A stretch of 64,000 bases of DNA from positions 1 to 64,000 of the forward strand of contig JAFQGD010000064.1 in NCBI GenBank assembly GCA_017398355.1, written 5' to 3'. The notes below the pieces were generated by a model, which worked only from the letters and a program-made list of their open reading frames with translations, was not told the origin of the DNA and ran no database searches. The DNA is from Akkermansia sp. (GTDB lineage: Bacteria > Verrucomicrobiota > Verrucomicrobiia > Verrucomicrobiales > Akkermansiaceae). This document shows, in pieces, positions 9,254 through 16,907 of the stretch (its first letter is position 1; the number at the start of each line of letters is the position of its first letter). The translations under genes were made by a program, and so were the position numbers.

Positions 9254-9757
9254 TTATTGGGAAATTTTATATTTGCACGTCAGGAATCCCCATGCGATGC
9301 GAGCATACGCACGCAAGAAGCACACCTCAGTCTCCGGCACATCGGTCATGATACGCCGAGTCATGATTTTCGGGAAGAGATATGCCTCCACCAAATTGAC
9401 AAGGCGGGCAAGTCGCATCACATCTGCCACCTCTCCGGCCATGGTGAACGCATGGCGAGCATAAGCTTGGGCCATCCCCATCTGCCCGGTAAACAGTTGA
9501 AAAGAGAGCGGCATACTTTTGATGCGCAAGCAGCACACGGGAGACGGCAAGTTTTCTACGCGCTTTAGCTTACCATCCTGCCACAGCACATGTAGGGTCG
9601 GTCCCTCAAACCCGGTGCGAATGGAATAGCTCAGCCCCTCCGGGAAACGCTCGAATTCCTTTGCCACGCGGCTGTCAAGCGTACGCAGCTCTATCAGCGC
9701 CGCATGCACCACACGCAATACGATGGATACCGTCAGAATCTTAATATCGGCCCACAT
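9254..9757 (-). CDS. SCP2-like (sterol carrier) domain protein
   Basis: A 167-residue protein with a hydrophobic N-terminal helix (MWADIKILTVSIVLRVVHAAL). Its middle, from about residue 55 to 125 (VLWQDGKLKRVENLPSP, SFQLFTGQMGMAQAYARHAF, MAGEVADVMRLARLVNLVEAY), resembles SCP2 lipid-binding folds found beside alcohol and aldehyde dehydrogenases. The match is from memory of the family pattern, so it is tentative. Context: it starts 6 bases after the threonylcarbamoyl-AMP synthase gene and precedes the two dehydrogenases. If the call is right it could present a lipid-like alcohol or aldehyde to those enzymes. Confidence 0.5.
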   Translation of the reverse strand: MWADIKILTVSIVLRVVHAALIELRTLDSRVAKEFERFPEGLSYSIRTGFEGPTLHVLWQDGKLKRVENLPSPVCCLRIKSMPLSFQLFTGQMGMAQAYARHAFTMAGEVADVMRLARLVNLVEAYLFPKIMTRRIMTDVPETEVCFLRAYARIAWGFLTCKYKISQ

Positions 9758-9763
9758 CTTTTC

Positions 9764-10810
9764 TTATTCATCTCGGTTGGCCGCAGCGCGGCGCAGGCGA
9801 TCCATCATGGCGCAACCCAAGCCGGTTTCCGGCAGTTCTTCCGCCACAATCACTTGCACTTCCTCATGCTCATCCATGGCACGCATCACGGCAAACAAGC
9901 GCACAGCAGCCTCTGCCAGTCGCCCGCTGCCGGGGGAAAGAGGCATGACCTCCGCCCAACAATCCTGCGATGCCAAGGGACTATCCCCTTGGTAGGTGAT
10001 GAGCCCATACGTCACGCCTTCTTCCGGTTCAAAAGGCTCACGCGGATTATGCAGTACCAACTTTTTGGCCGGAGCATAGTGACTCTTAAGCTGTCCGGGT
10101 GCTGTGGGGGCTGCGGCGGCATCCACCGCTTTGTTTTTTCCGGGACGAATCACGCGGCAAATGCCACGCAGTTTTTCGCGGGTAATGGGACCTTCTCGCA
10201 GCAAGCGCACAGCAGGATTCCCTTTCTCATCAATGCAGGGAGCCAAGATGGTACTCTCCAGCCCCTCGGCACAAGCTCCGGCATCCAACACCATGGGGAT
10301 GCGCCCCCCCAATTCCTTCATTACGGCACCCGCGCTCGTGGGGGAAATGTGACCAAATCTGTTTGCACTGGGTGCGGCGATAGGATGACCCAATGCACGC
10401 ACCACTCCGCGCATAACTTCATGGCTCGGCACACGGCAAGCCACTGTGGGTAAGCCGCTCGTCACTATATCCGGCACACATTCGCGGCGTGGCAGCACCA
10501 GCGTCATCGGGCCCGGCCAGAACTCATGCGCCAATTTATCCACCAACGCTTGCAGCTCAGCAGGAACATTTGCTATATCCTTGAGCCCCTTGGCATGCGC
10601 CAAATGGCAAATGAGCGGGTCGAATGCCGGGCGCTCTTTCACGGCAAACACCTGTGCTACGGCCTCCGTATTGAAAGCATCCGCCCCCAGGCCATACACC
10701 GTCTCTGTCGGCAGGGCGACCAATCCGCCCTCTGCCAACACGGCCGCAGCTTCTTTGTACACAGCTCGGCAATCATCCAACAAATCCACCTCAATCACGC
10801 GGGTTTCCAT
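9764..10810 (-). CDS. L-threonylcarbamoyladenylate synthase (Sua5 type)
   Basis: A protein of about 348 residues that makes threonylcarbamoyl-AMP from Thr, bicarbonate and ATP for t6A37 tRNA modification. The YrdC/Sua5 core is clear: LVALPTETVYGLGADAFN, KERPAFDPLICHL, FWPGPMTLVLPR and APSANRFGHISPT. The extra C-terminal part (after residue 215, with ALKSHYAP-like QLKSHYAPAKKLVL) makes it the longer Sua5 type, not the short TsaC. Start placed at METRVIEV (10810); an upstream ATG at 10846 would add 12 residues of unlikely sequence. Confidence 0.95.
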   Translation of the reverse strand: METRVIEVDLLDDCRAVYKEAAAVLAEGGLVALPTETVYGLGADAFNTEAVAQVFAVKERPAFDPLICHLAHAKGLKDIANVPAELQALVDKLAHEFWPGPMTLVLPRRECVPDIVTSGLPTVACRVPSHEVMRGVVRALGHPIAAPSANRFGHISPTSAGAVMKELGGRIPMVLDAGACAEGLESTILAPCIDEKGNPAVRLLREGPITREKLRGICRVIRPGKNKAVDAAAAPTAPGQLKSHYAPAKKLVLHNPREPFEPEEGVTYGLITYQGDSPLASQDCWAEVMPLSPGSGRLAEAAVRLFAVMRAMDEHEEVQVIVAEELPETGLGCAMMDRLRRAAANRDE

Positions 10811-10915
10811 GCACCGCATCATACACGTGCGCGCGCAAATTGTCAAGGCGCAAGCTCAAGTAAACTCAAGCTTTCAGTTTACAATGGACTAAAACGTCTA
10901 CTACTTCTCCGCTTT

Positions 10916-11680
10916 TTATTGCACCAGCGCAGCCATATCTGCCGGCAAAGGTGCTTGCACATGCACCATACGCCCCCGCCACGGAAAGGTGAGTTCCGAG
11001 GCATGCAGAGCGTGGCGGTGAAAATGCAGGCGGGTTGCCAAATCATCCGTCCACCCATGCGCGATAAAATCTAAATAACAGGTTTCATCCCTGCCATATA
11101 TTTTATCTCCCAGCAAGGGATACCCCAACCACGCCAGATGCACGCGAATCTGATGCATGCGCCCCGTGCGGGGGCTGCATTGCACCAAAGCAAGCGGTGG
11201 CACCGCCCCCTGCCCCGGCACGCGTTTGAGTACGCGGAAATGAGTCTCGCACGCGCGCCCGCCGGCATGGCAACTTTGGCGCACGTATATGCGGGTGGGG
11301 GCCACTTCTGCCATGCGCCCGATAGGTTCGGCGCAGCAAGCGCTTTCCCACAGGGGCCAGCCCTGAACCACAGCCAAATACTCTTTCTGCATGAGTCTGT
11401 TCTGCATGGCTAAGCCCAGTTCACGTGCGGCTTCCGGAGTTTTCGCGATAAGCACCACTCCGCTCGTCTCGCGGTCGAGCCGATTCACCAGCGAGACCTG
11501 CCCCCCACATGCCAACTCATAGGCCAGCAACTCCTGCACACCATGCAGGAGTGTCGGCTCATTTTTCTCCCCCGTGGGGTGCATCAAAAGCGGCGCAGCC
11601 TTCCCCACAGCCAGCACACCGTCATCCTCCCAGAGTACAGAAAAATCTGCCTCCACCGCTATGGGCATGTCAAAACTCAT
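10916..11680 (-). CDS. RluA-family pseudouridine synthase
   Basis: About 254 residues; the catalytic motif is VSLVNRLDRETSGVVLIAKT with Asp in RLDRETSG, and SPRTGRMHQIRVHLAWLGYP is the second conserved block. It has no S4 domain, which fits the single-domain TruC/RluA types. It isomerises uridine in rRNA or tRNA; which site is not clear. The start at 11680 overlaps the stop of the upstream RsuA-type gene by ATGA, so two pseudouridine synthases are translationally coupled. Confidence 0.92.
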   Translation of the reverse strand: MSFDMPIAVEADFSVLWEDDGVLAVGKAAPLLMHPTGEKNEPTLLHGVQELLAYELACGGQVSLVNRLDRETSGVVLIAKTPEAARELGLAMQNRLMQKEYLAVVQGWPLWESACCAEPIGRMAEVAPTRIYVRQSCHAGGRACETHFRVLKRVPGQGAVPPLALVQCSPRTGRMHQIRVHLAWLGYPLLGDKIYGRDETCYLDFIAHGWTDDLATRLHFHRHALHASELTFPWRGRMVHVQAPLPADMAALVQ

Positions 11681-12399
11681 CGAAACATGGCGGGGTCTAT
11701 GGCAACCCACTCGCCCGGTTGTAGGTTCAAATCCTCCAATCGCAACGCGCCAATAGCCGCGCGGTGCAACCGCACCACAGGAGCCCCCACTGCCGCCAAC
11801 ATGCGGCGTACTTGGTGATAGCGCCCCTCATGCAACACGAGGCGACCGTGGCAATTATCTTCAATCGTCAATTCCGCCGGGGCACAGGGTGTTTTCTCGC
11901 CCTTCAGCATGAGTGTACCTTCCGCAAAAAGAGGCACGGCTTCTACCGGAATGGGGTGTTCCGTTTCAAATTCATACTCTTTTGACACGTGTCGCTTGGG
12001 ACTACTGAGAGCATGTAGAAATGATCCATCATCCGTTATCAGCAACAAACCACTCGTCTCCTTATCCAGTCGTCCTACCGTATTCACACCATCGCCCCTA
12101 TTCAACCACTGAGCTGGCAACAAATCATAGACTAAATCGCCTTCTTCATCATGACTACAGGTATAACCTACCGGCTTATGAAGAGCCACATACAAACCAT
12201 CCACAAACGGTATTGGGACTCCATCTACCAGCGTCTCGTGTGGCTCTACTTTCCCATTCACACTCTTGACAACTGCGCCACCACTTACCACCCGACCGCG
12301 GCTCACCCAAGCCCGGGCCTCCCGCCTTGAGCAATACCCATAGCGACTCAACATTGCATCCACACGCATCATGAGCCCATTCTGCCATGTTTTTTTCAA
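11677..12399 (-). CDS. RsuA-family pseudouridine synthase
   Basis: An N-terminal S4 RNA-binding domain (MLSRYGYCSRREARAWVSRGRV) is followed by the catalytic domain with NTVGRLDKETSGLLLITDDG and the block GRYHQVRRMLAAVGAPVVRLHR. This is the RsuA/RluE/RluB group that modifies rRNA. The annotated start at 12399 gives 240 residues; ATGs at 12372 and 12369 (MRVDAML) fit the family N-terminus better. It is the first gene of a two-gene operon with the RluA-type enzyme. Confidence 0.92.
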   Translation of the reverse strand: MKKTWQNGLMMRVDAMLSRYGYCSRREARAWVSRGRVVSGGAVVKSVNGKVEPHETLVDGVPIPFVDGLYVALHKPVGYTCSHDEEGDLVYDLLPAQWLNRGDGVNTVGRLDKETSGLLLITDDGSFLHALSSPKRHVSKEYEFETEHPIPVEAVPLFAEGTLMLKGEKTPCAPAELTIEDNCHGRLVLHEGRYHQVRRMLAAVGAPVVRLHRAAIGALRLEDLNLQPGEWVAIDPAMFR

Positions 12400-12509
12400 A
12401 AAACAAGGTTGAATTCTCAGCTTATTTGTGATAGTAGTATGGGAAACACCTTACACATGCACTCTCTACGTGCCTGTGGCGTATCATTTTTCTTACACCC
12501 TCCCCATAT

Positions 12510-13880
12510 ATGATTACCATCATTACTGACAGACAGCTTCCTCAGGCTGAGTTAGGCCTCTGGATTAAAGCTCAACAAGCTGTGGATGCAAAAAACTATA
12601 AATACGCCGTCAGCATCCTGCGTACTCTCATTAAAAAAGCTCCAGGTTTCTTGGACGGGCGCAAAGCACTGCGTCGCTGCGAGGTGAAGGTAACCCCCGA
12701 TGCAGGGCGTCGCTCCTCCCTCTTCAGTGGGGTGCGTCTTACCACCACCCGTAAAGACCCGGAAGCAGTCCTTGTCTCCATTGAGGATGAGCTGGAGCGC
12801 GATCCTTACTCTATCTCAGCAAACGAAACACTCTACGCTGCAGCCTGTGACCTGAACCTGCCGGATATGGCGGCCTTTGCTTTGGAGACCATCTGCCAAG
12901 GCCAGCCCAACCCGAAAAAGCATCTGCACCAGCTGGCCAATCACTACATCAAGCATGAACAATTTGCCGAAGCCGCAGAAACGTACCGCCGCGTGCTTCA
13001 GATTGACCGCACCGACCCCATCGCCATGCGTGGCGAAAAGGACTGCGCAGCCCGCGCTTCCATGAAGCAAGGCAACTGGGAAGGCTCCGGCGACTTCCGC
13101 ACCAAGATGAAAAACAAGAATGCCACGGCCGACCTTGAAAGCGCCGATAAGGTGGGGCTTACCCGTGCGGAAATGGAAATGCGACTGGCTCAACTTTCGG
13201 AGCAGTATGCCGCAGACAACACCAACCTACAAGTAGTCAAGGACATTGCCTCCATCTACGAGCAGATGGAAGACTACGGCAACTCCTACTCTTTCTATGC
13301 ATACGCTTACCAACTGAGTGGCGAAACGGATCTCTCTATCAATGATAAAGCCATGGAGGTTCACGAAAAAGCCATGCAAGCAGAACTTGCATACTACGAG
13401 CAGGTACTTGCTGCAGACCCCACCAACGCCGAAGCCGCCGCCAATCTGGCAGCTCGCAAGAAAGAAATTGCACTTACCGTGGTAGCAGGTGCCAAGGCTC
13501 GCGTGGAAGCCAACCCTACAGATGCCCAGCTGCAGTTCAAGTATGGACAGGCACTTTTCGATGCCGAGGAATACACCGAAGCCATCCCCGCCCTCCAGCG
13601 CGCCCGCAACAACCCCAACCTGCGCATCAAGGCGATGCTCATGCTCGGCAAGTGCTATGCTTCTAAGAACATGACTGACATGGCCATCCGCCAATTGGAG
13701 GAAGCCAACAACGAGCTACTCTCCATGGATGAAACCAAGAAGGAAATTCTCTACATGATTGGCGGGCTCTGCGAAAAGACCGGCAACAAAGACAAAGCTC
13801 TCGAGAACTACAAGGCTATTTACGAAGTGGACTACGGCTACCGCGATGTGGCTCACAAGGTGGAATCCGCCTACTCGTAA
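12510..13880 (+). CDS. Tetratricopeptide-repeat protein
   Basis: A 456-residue, all-helical protein with no signal peptide. TPR-like units are visible (HQLANHYIKHEQFAEAAETY, RRVLQIDRTDP; LQFKYGQALFDAEEYTEAIP; YMIGGLCEKTGNKDKALENY). It probably works as a cytosolic scaffold. The first 60 residues (ELGLWIKAQQAVDAKNYKYA) also form a repeat. Codon use is strongly biased to C-ending codons in the second half, which suggests good expression. Function beyond protein binding is not known. It is a single gene, followed by a hairpin terminator. Confidence 0.85.
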   Translation: MITIITDRQLPQAELGLWIKAQQAVDAKNYKYAVSILRTLIKKAPGFLDGRKALRRCEVKVTPDAGRRSSLFSGVRLTTTRKDPEAVLVSIEDELERDPYSISANETLYAAACDLNLPDMAAFALETICQGQPNPKKHLHQLANHYIKHEQFAEAAETYRRVLQIDRTDPIAMRGEKDCAARASMKQGNWEGSGDFRTKMKNKNATADLESADKVGLTRAEMEMRLAQLSEQYAADNTNLQVVKDIASIYEQMEDYGNSYSFYAYAYQLSGETDLSINDKAMEVHEKAMQAELAYYEQVLAADPTNAEAAANLAARKKEIALTVVAGAKARVEANPTDAQLQFKYGQALFDAEEYTEAIPALQRARNNPNLRIKAMLMLGKCYASKNMTDMAIRQLEEANNELLSMDETKKEILYMIGGLCEKTGNKDKALENYKAIYEVDYGYRDVAHKVESAYS

Positions 13881-13916
13881 AACACCAAGCACAGCACCTC
13901 TCTTTCTCTCTCACCA

Positions 13917-13950
13917 ACCATCGGCAGTTTACCTGCCGGTGGTTCTTTAT
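13917..13950 (+). terminator. Terminator of the TPR gene
   Basis: An 11-bp stem with one wobble (13917-13927 with 13933-13943, loop TTTAC) followed by TCTTTATT. Confidence 0.75.
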
Positions 13951-13957
13951 TCACCCA

Positions 13958-13985
13958 TAAAAAACACCCGCCATCCGGCGGGTGT
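13958..13985 (-). terminator. Terminator of trpS
   Basis: Perfect 9-bp stem ACACCCGCC (13964-13972) / GGCGGGTGT (13977-13985), loop ATCC. Read on the minus strand it is followed by a run of Ts, so it ends trpS. Confidence 0.85.
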
Positions 13986-14014
13986 AAAATAAACATATTG
14001 TCCGGGTGCTAAGA

Positions 14015-14989
14015 TCACAACCAGCCAAGCCCCACAGCTTTGCGAAGGCGGGTGAGGGTAATGGCGGCTTCTTCTCGAGCACGGGCTGCGCCATTGTTGA
14101 GCGTTTCATCCACGTATGCAGGATTGGCAAGCAACCACTCGCGGCGCTCACGCGGGGCGCGGAAATACTCCCAGTACGCCTCGAACAAATCTTTTTTGAA
14201 CTGGCCGTAGCCCACGCCGCCACGGTTGTGAGCATCAATCATCTCTTGGTATTGCTCGGGGGTAGCAAAAAGTTTGTAGAGCTGCAGCAAGATGGAGCCC
14301 TCCGTAGGCTTCGGCTCTTCCAAGGGGGTAGCATCGGTAATGATTTTTTTGTTGATGAGCTTGCGAATCGGCTTTTCTTCCCCGAAGATAGGCAGGGTGT
14401 TGCCGTAGCTCTTGCTCATTTTCTGTCCGTCCAACCCGGGCACCACAGCAGTCACCTCGTTGATGATAGGTTCCGGCAGTTTGAAAATATCTTCTCCAAA
14501 TGTATCATTGATTTTGCCTGCTAGGTCGCGGGTGACTTCCAAATGCTGTTTTTGGTCTTTACCCACAGGCACGGCATCTGCATTGTAGAGCAAAATATCA
14601 GCCGCCATCAGCGCAGGATACGCAAAAAGCGCATGACTGGCTGCGATACCACGCGCCATTTTCTCTTTGTAAGAGTGGCAACGCTCCAAAAGCCCCATGG
14701 GGCACACGGTAGAAAGAATCCATGCCAATTCATTCACTTCCGGCACGGCAGATTGAGCAAAGAAAACGGATTTTTGCGGATCAAGACCACAGGCAAGAAA
14801 ATCAATAGCCAAGCCACGGGTATTTTCCAATAGTGCTTGCGCACTTTCCATGGTGGTCATGGCATGATAATTGGCGATAAAATAAAAGCCTTCTCCCTGC
14901 TCTTGCAAACGCACGGCGGGTTCGATGGCGCCAAAATAATTGCCGATGTGAAGCTTGCCACTGGGCTGTAAACCTGTGAGAAAACGCAT
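14015..14989 (-). CDS. trpS: Tryptophanyl-tRNA synthetase
   Basis: A 324-residue class I synthetase that charges tRNA-Trp. The N-terminus reads FLTGLQPSGKLHIGNYFGAI with the HIGN form of the HIGH motif, and the KMSKS loop is GQKMSKSYGNTLPIF. The specificity region with VGKDQKQHLEVTRDLA is standard. Length is normal. It lies 40 bases downstream of the thioredoxin-like lipoprotein gene on the same strand. Confidence 0.97.
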   Translation of the reverse strand: MRFLTGLQPSGKLHIGNYFGAIEPAVRLQEQGEGFYFIANYHAMTTMESAQALLENTRGLAIDFLACGLDPQKSVFFAQSAVPEVNELAWILSTVCPMGLLERCHSYKEKMARGIAASHALFAYPALMAADILLYNADAVPVGKDQKQHLEVTRDLAGKINDTFGEDIFKLPEPIINEVTAVVPGLDGQKMSKSYGNTLPIFGEEKPIRKLINKKIITDATPLEEPKPTEGSILLQLYKLFATPEQYQEMIDAHNRGGVGYGQFKKDLFEAYWEYFRAPRERREWLLANPAYVDETLNNGAARAREEAAITLTRLRKAVGLGWL

Positions 14990-15029
14990 AATGATGTTGA
15001 TTTAGGATGTAATGATTAACAGAAAAAAC

Positions 15030-15608
15030 TTATTGGGGCGTGATAGCATCCTGCGAAAGAACGCTGCGGATGTAGTTGCGCAAACTGCCGGCGCTGTATG
15101 CTCCCTCGATGGTGCGCAGCTTGACCCCCTCTGTGTACAGGATAGTGGTCGGCACCTTAGTGATGCTGAATTTCTCCGCCACGGCGGGATACTCATCTGC
15201 ATTGATTTCCACAACCTGTACCGTTCCTTTCTCACTCTCTGCCAAGCTTTGCAACTCCTTGCGCATGTTCGTGCTATGGGAACACCATGGTGCCGTAAAA
15301 CACAGCAACAAACTGCGTCCGCTCACACCCGTTACCTGCTTCATATCCTCTCCCTTGTACTCACTAAAAGGCTCAAAGCGAGGGGCGCCCGGCAAATTGG
15401 ACGGCATGTTGTGCTGGCGACGCACCAATGCACCCAGTGATTCACGCTGAGGATTTGGTGCCGGCTTGGTGGCCGTTGTAAATTGCTCTGCCTGTGCCGC
15501 TCGGGCTGCTTTTTCTTCGTCAGAATCCCCACAACCTACCACCAACAGTGGAAGACCAACCATAAGGACAAGAGAGACTAACGACTTCTTCACTCCGCTA
15601 TTTTCCAT
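15030..15608 (-). CDS. Thioredoxin-fold lipoprotein with a CxxS active site
   Basis: A 192-residue exported lipoprotein. The signal peptide ends in the lipobox LLVVGC, giving a lipidated Cys at residue 26. After a linker of about 70 residues comes a thioredoxin fold: LLLCFTAPWCSHSTNMRKEL, and the cis-Pro loop TKVPTTILYTEG. The active site is W-C-S-H-S, so the second redox Cys is replaced by Ser. Such CxxS proteins can form mixed disulphides or act as isomerase/holdase, not as simple disulphide reductases. Likely periplasmic, in the membrane. Substrate unknown. Confidence 0.85.
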   Translation of the reverse strand: MENSGVKKSLVSLVLMVGLPLLVVGCGDSDEEKAARAAQAEQFTTATKPAPNPQRESLGALVRRQHNMPSNLPGAPRFEPFSEYKGEDMKQVTGVSGRSLLLCFTAPWCSHSTNMRKELQSLAESEKGTVQVVEINADEYPAVAEKFSITKVPTTILYTEGVKLRTIEGAYSAGSLRNYIRSVLSQDAITPQ

Positions 15609-15674
15609 TTTTAAGCTCCTTTGAAAAGTTTATTTTGTGTCCTACATTGCATACATTTGCAGACTTATTGCAAA

Positions 15675-15941
15675 TCACCCCTTGTATCGGCTCGGGGTAA
15701 AGCGCAGTTCCTGCCTCTTGGAAAGCAACATCTCCTCTCCTGTCCTCGGATTCTTTAAACGGCGTGGCTGGCAAGTGCGCAAACGAAATGTGCCAAATTT
15801 TGCCAAACGCACCTCGCCATCCTCCGCCAACCCATCCTGAATGGCGCGAACGACAGCATCTAATGCCAATTCGGCAGCGCTCTGTGTCGCTGTACCACCG
15901 AGCGCCGCACGCACCATCTGTAGCAGCTCTCGCCGATGCAT
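15675..15941 (-). CDS. HU/IHF-family DNA-binding protein
   Basis: An 88-residue protein of HU size. It begins MHRRELLQMVRAALGG, has the helix QSAAELALDAVVRAIQDGL, and carries the HU motif LAKFGTFRLRTCQPRRLKNPRTGEE around the DNA-binding arm, followed by FTPSRYKG. It bends and packs DNA as a dimer. The ATG at 15941 overlaps the stop of the upstream peptidase gene by one base (TGATG), so the two are co-translated. The longer upstream extension in this frame lies inside the peptidase gene and is not real. Confidence 0.9.
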   Translation of the reverse strand: MHRRELLQMVRAALGGTATQSAAELALDAVVRAIQDGLAEDGEVRLAKFGTFRLRTCQPRRLKNPRTGEEMLLSKRQELRFTPSRYKG

Positions 15942-16750
15942 CAGTCTCGCCTGCCGCTCGTACGGCTCAATATGATGAGTGCATAATATGCCAGCATCGC
16001 AATGGACGATAAGGCCGCCGCCACATACGTCATTGCCGCCCAGCGCAAAGCTGTACCGGCTTGCCCATGCATCGCCCGCGATGCCAAGCCCGATGACTCC
16101 AACCAAGCCAACGCCCTGCGAGAAGCATCAAACTCTACCGGCAAAGTCACCAGTGCAAAAAGCGTCGTCGTTGCAAAAAGCGCCAAACCTATCCATGCAA
16201 CGGTTGTGCCACTGCCAAAGCCCAACATAATCAGCCCCACCATCAGCACAATCTGCCCCAAACGTGAGCCCAAGTTGACCAAAGGCACCATTTCCGAACG
16301 CAACTTTATCCACGGGTACGCTTGCGCATGCTGCACCGCATGTCCACACTCATGCGCAGCTACTGCCATGGCAGCCACGCTTGCTTCCGAATACACACTA
16401 TCACTCAAATTGACTGTCTTATTGACCGGGTTGAAATGATCCGTCAGCTGCCCCGGAGTGTGCGTCACCCTCACATCGTTGATGCCGTATGCTGCCAACA
16501 TTCGCTGTGCCACCTCTGCCCCGGTCATCGGTGCAGGCGTGGTGGAAAAACGCTTCATACTGGCCATCATGCGGTTCTGTACTATCCAGCCTATGAGGCC
16601 GGTAATCACCAGCAGAGCCAGACCTATCATCGTTACTCCACTGTACATCCCGCCCTGCCCCATACCACTACCGTAGTATGAGCCATACTCTGCATAATCA
16701 GGCACATACTGCGCCCACATTGTCAACATTGCTACCATATCTGCATTCAT
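15941..16750 (-). CDS. YugP-type zinc metallopeptidase, membrane-bound
   Basis: About 269 residues with an N-terminal membrane helix (MIGLALLVITGLIGWIV), the zinc-site motif HECGH in VAAHECGHAVQHAQAYPW, and two more hydrophobic helices (GQIVLMVGLIMLGFGSGTTV, AWIGLALFATTTLFALVTLP). This is the Zn_peptidase_2 family (YugP). The downstream FDASRRALAWLESSGL segment carries the conserved family Glu/Asp region. The start at 16750 (MNADMVAML) is chosen over 16777. It shares a one-base overlap with the HU-like gene. Substrate unknown; a role in membrane-protein turnover is a guess. Confidence 0.87.
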   Translation of the reverse strand: MNADMVAMLTMWAQYVPDYAEYGSYYGSGMGQGGMYSGVTMIGLALLVITGLIGWIVQNRMMASMKRFSTTPAPMTGAEVAQRMLAAYGINDVRVTHTPGQLTDHFNPVNKTVNLSDSVYSEASVAAMAVAAHECGHAVQHAQAYPWIKLRSEMVPLVNLGSRLGQIVLMVGLIMLGFGSGTTVAWIGLALFATTTLFALVTLPVEFDASRRALAWLESSGLASRAMHGQAGTALRWAAMTYVAAALSSIAMLAYYALIILSRTSGRRD

Positions 16751-16865
16751 TCTATCATTTCGACCACCCTTTGGCAAGTTGTGTTCATTTTTTCACTTGA
16801 GAAGCGTACCTATTATTACAAATCCCAATCAACCAAGCACAATCTGCTACTGTCAGCATTAAGGC

Positions 16866-16893
16866 TTGCGTACTGGGGGACAGGAGGTATACT
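16866..16893 (+). promoter_or_regulatory. Promoter of the LolC/E-like gene
   Basis: TTGCGT at 16866-16871, 16-bp spacer, TATACT at 16888-16893; the ATG follows 14 bases later. Confidence 0.5.
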
Positions 16894-16907
16894 TTGGGTG
16901 AGGAAAT

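Noticed and set aside
8348-9568. Plus-strand frame of 406 codons across the alcohol dehydrogenase
   Set aside because: His/Arg-rich shadow of a well-supported minus-strand gene.
11725-11740. GGTTCAAATCC resembling a tRNA T-loop
   Set aside because: It lies inside the RsuA-type coding region and no acceptor or anticodon stem fits around it.
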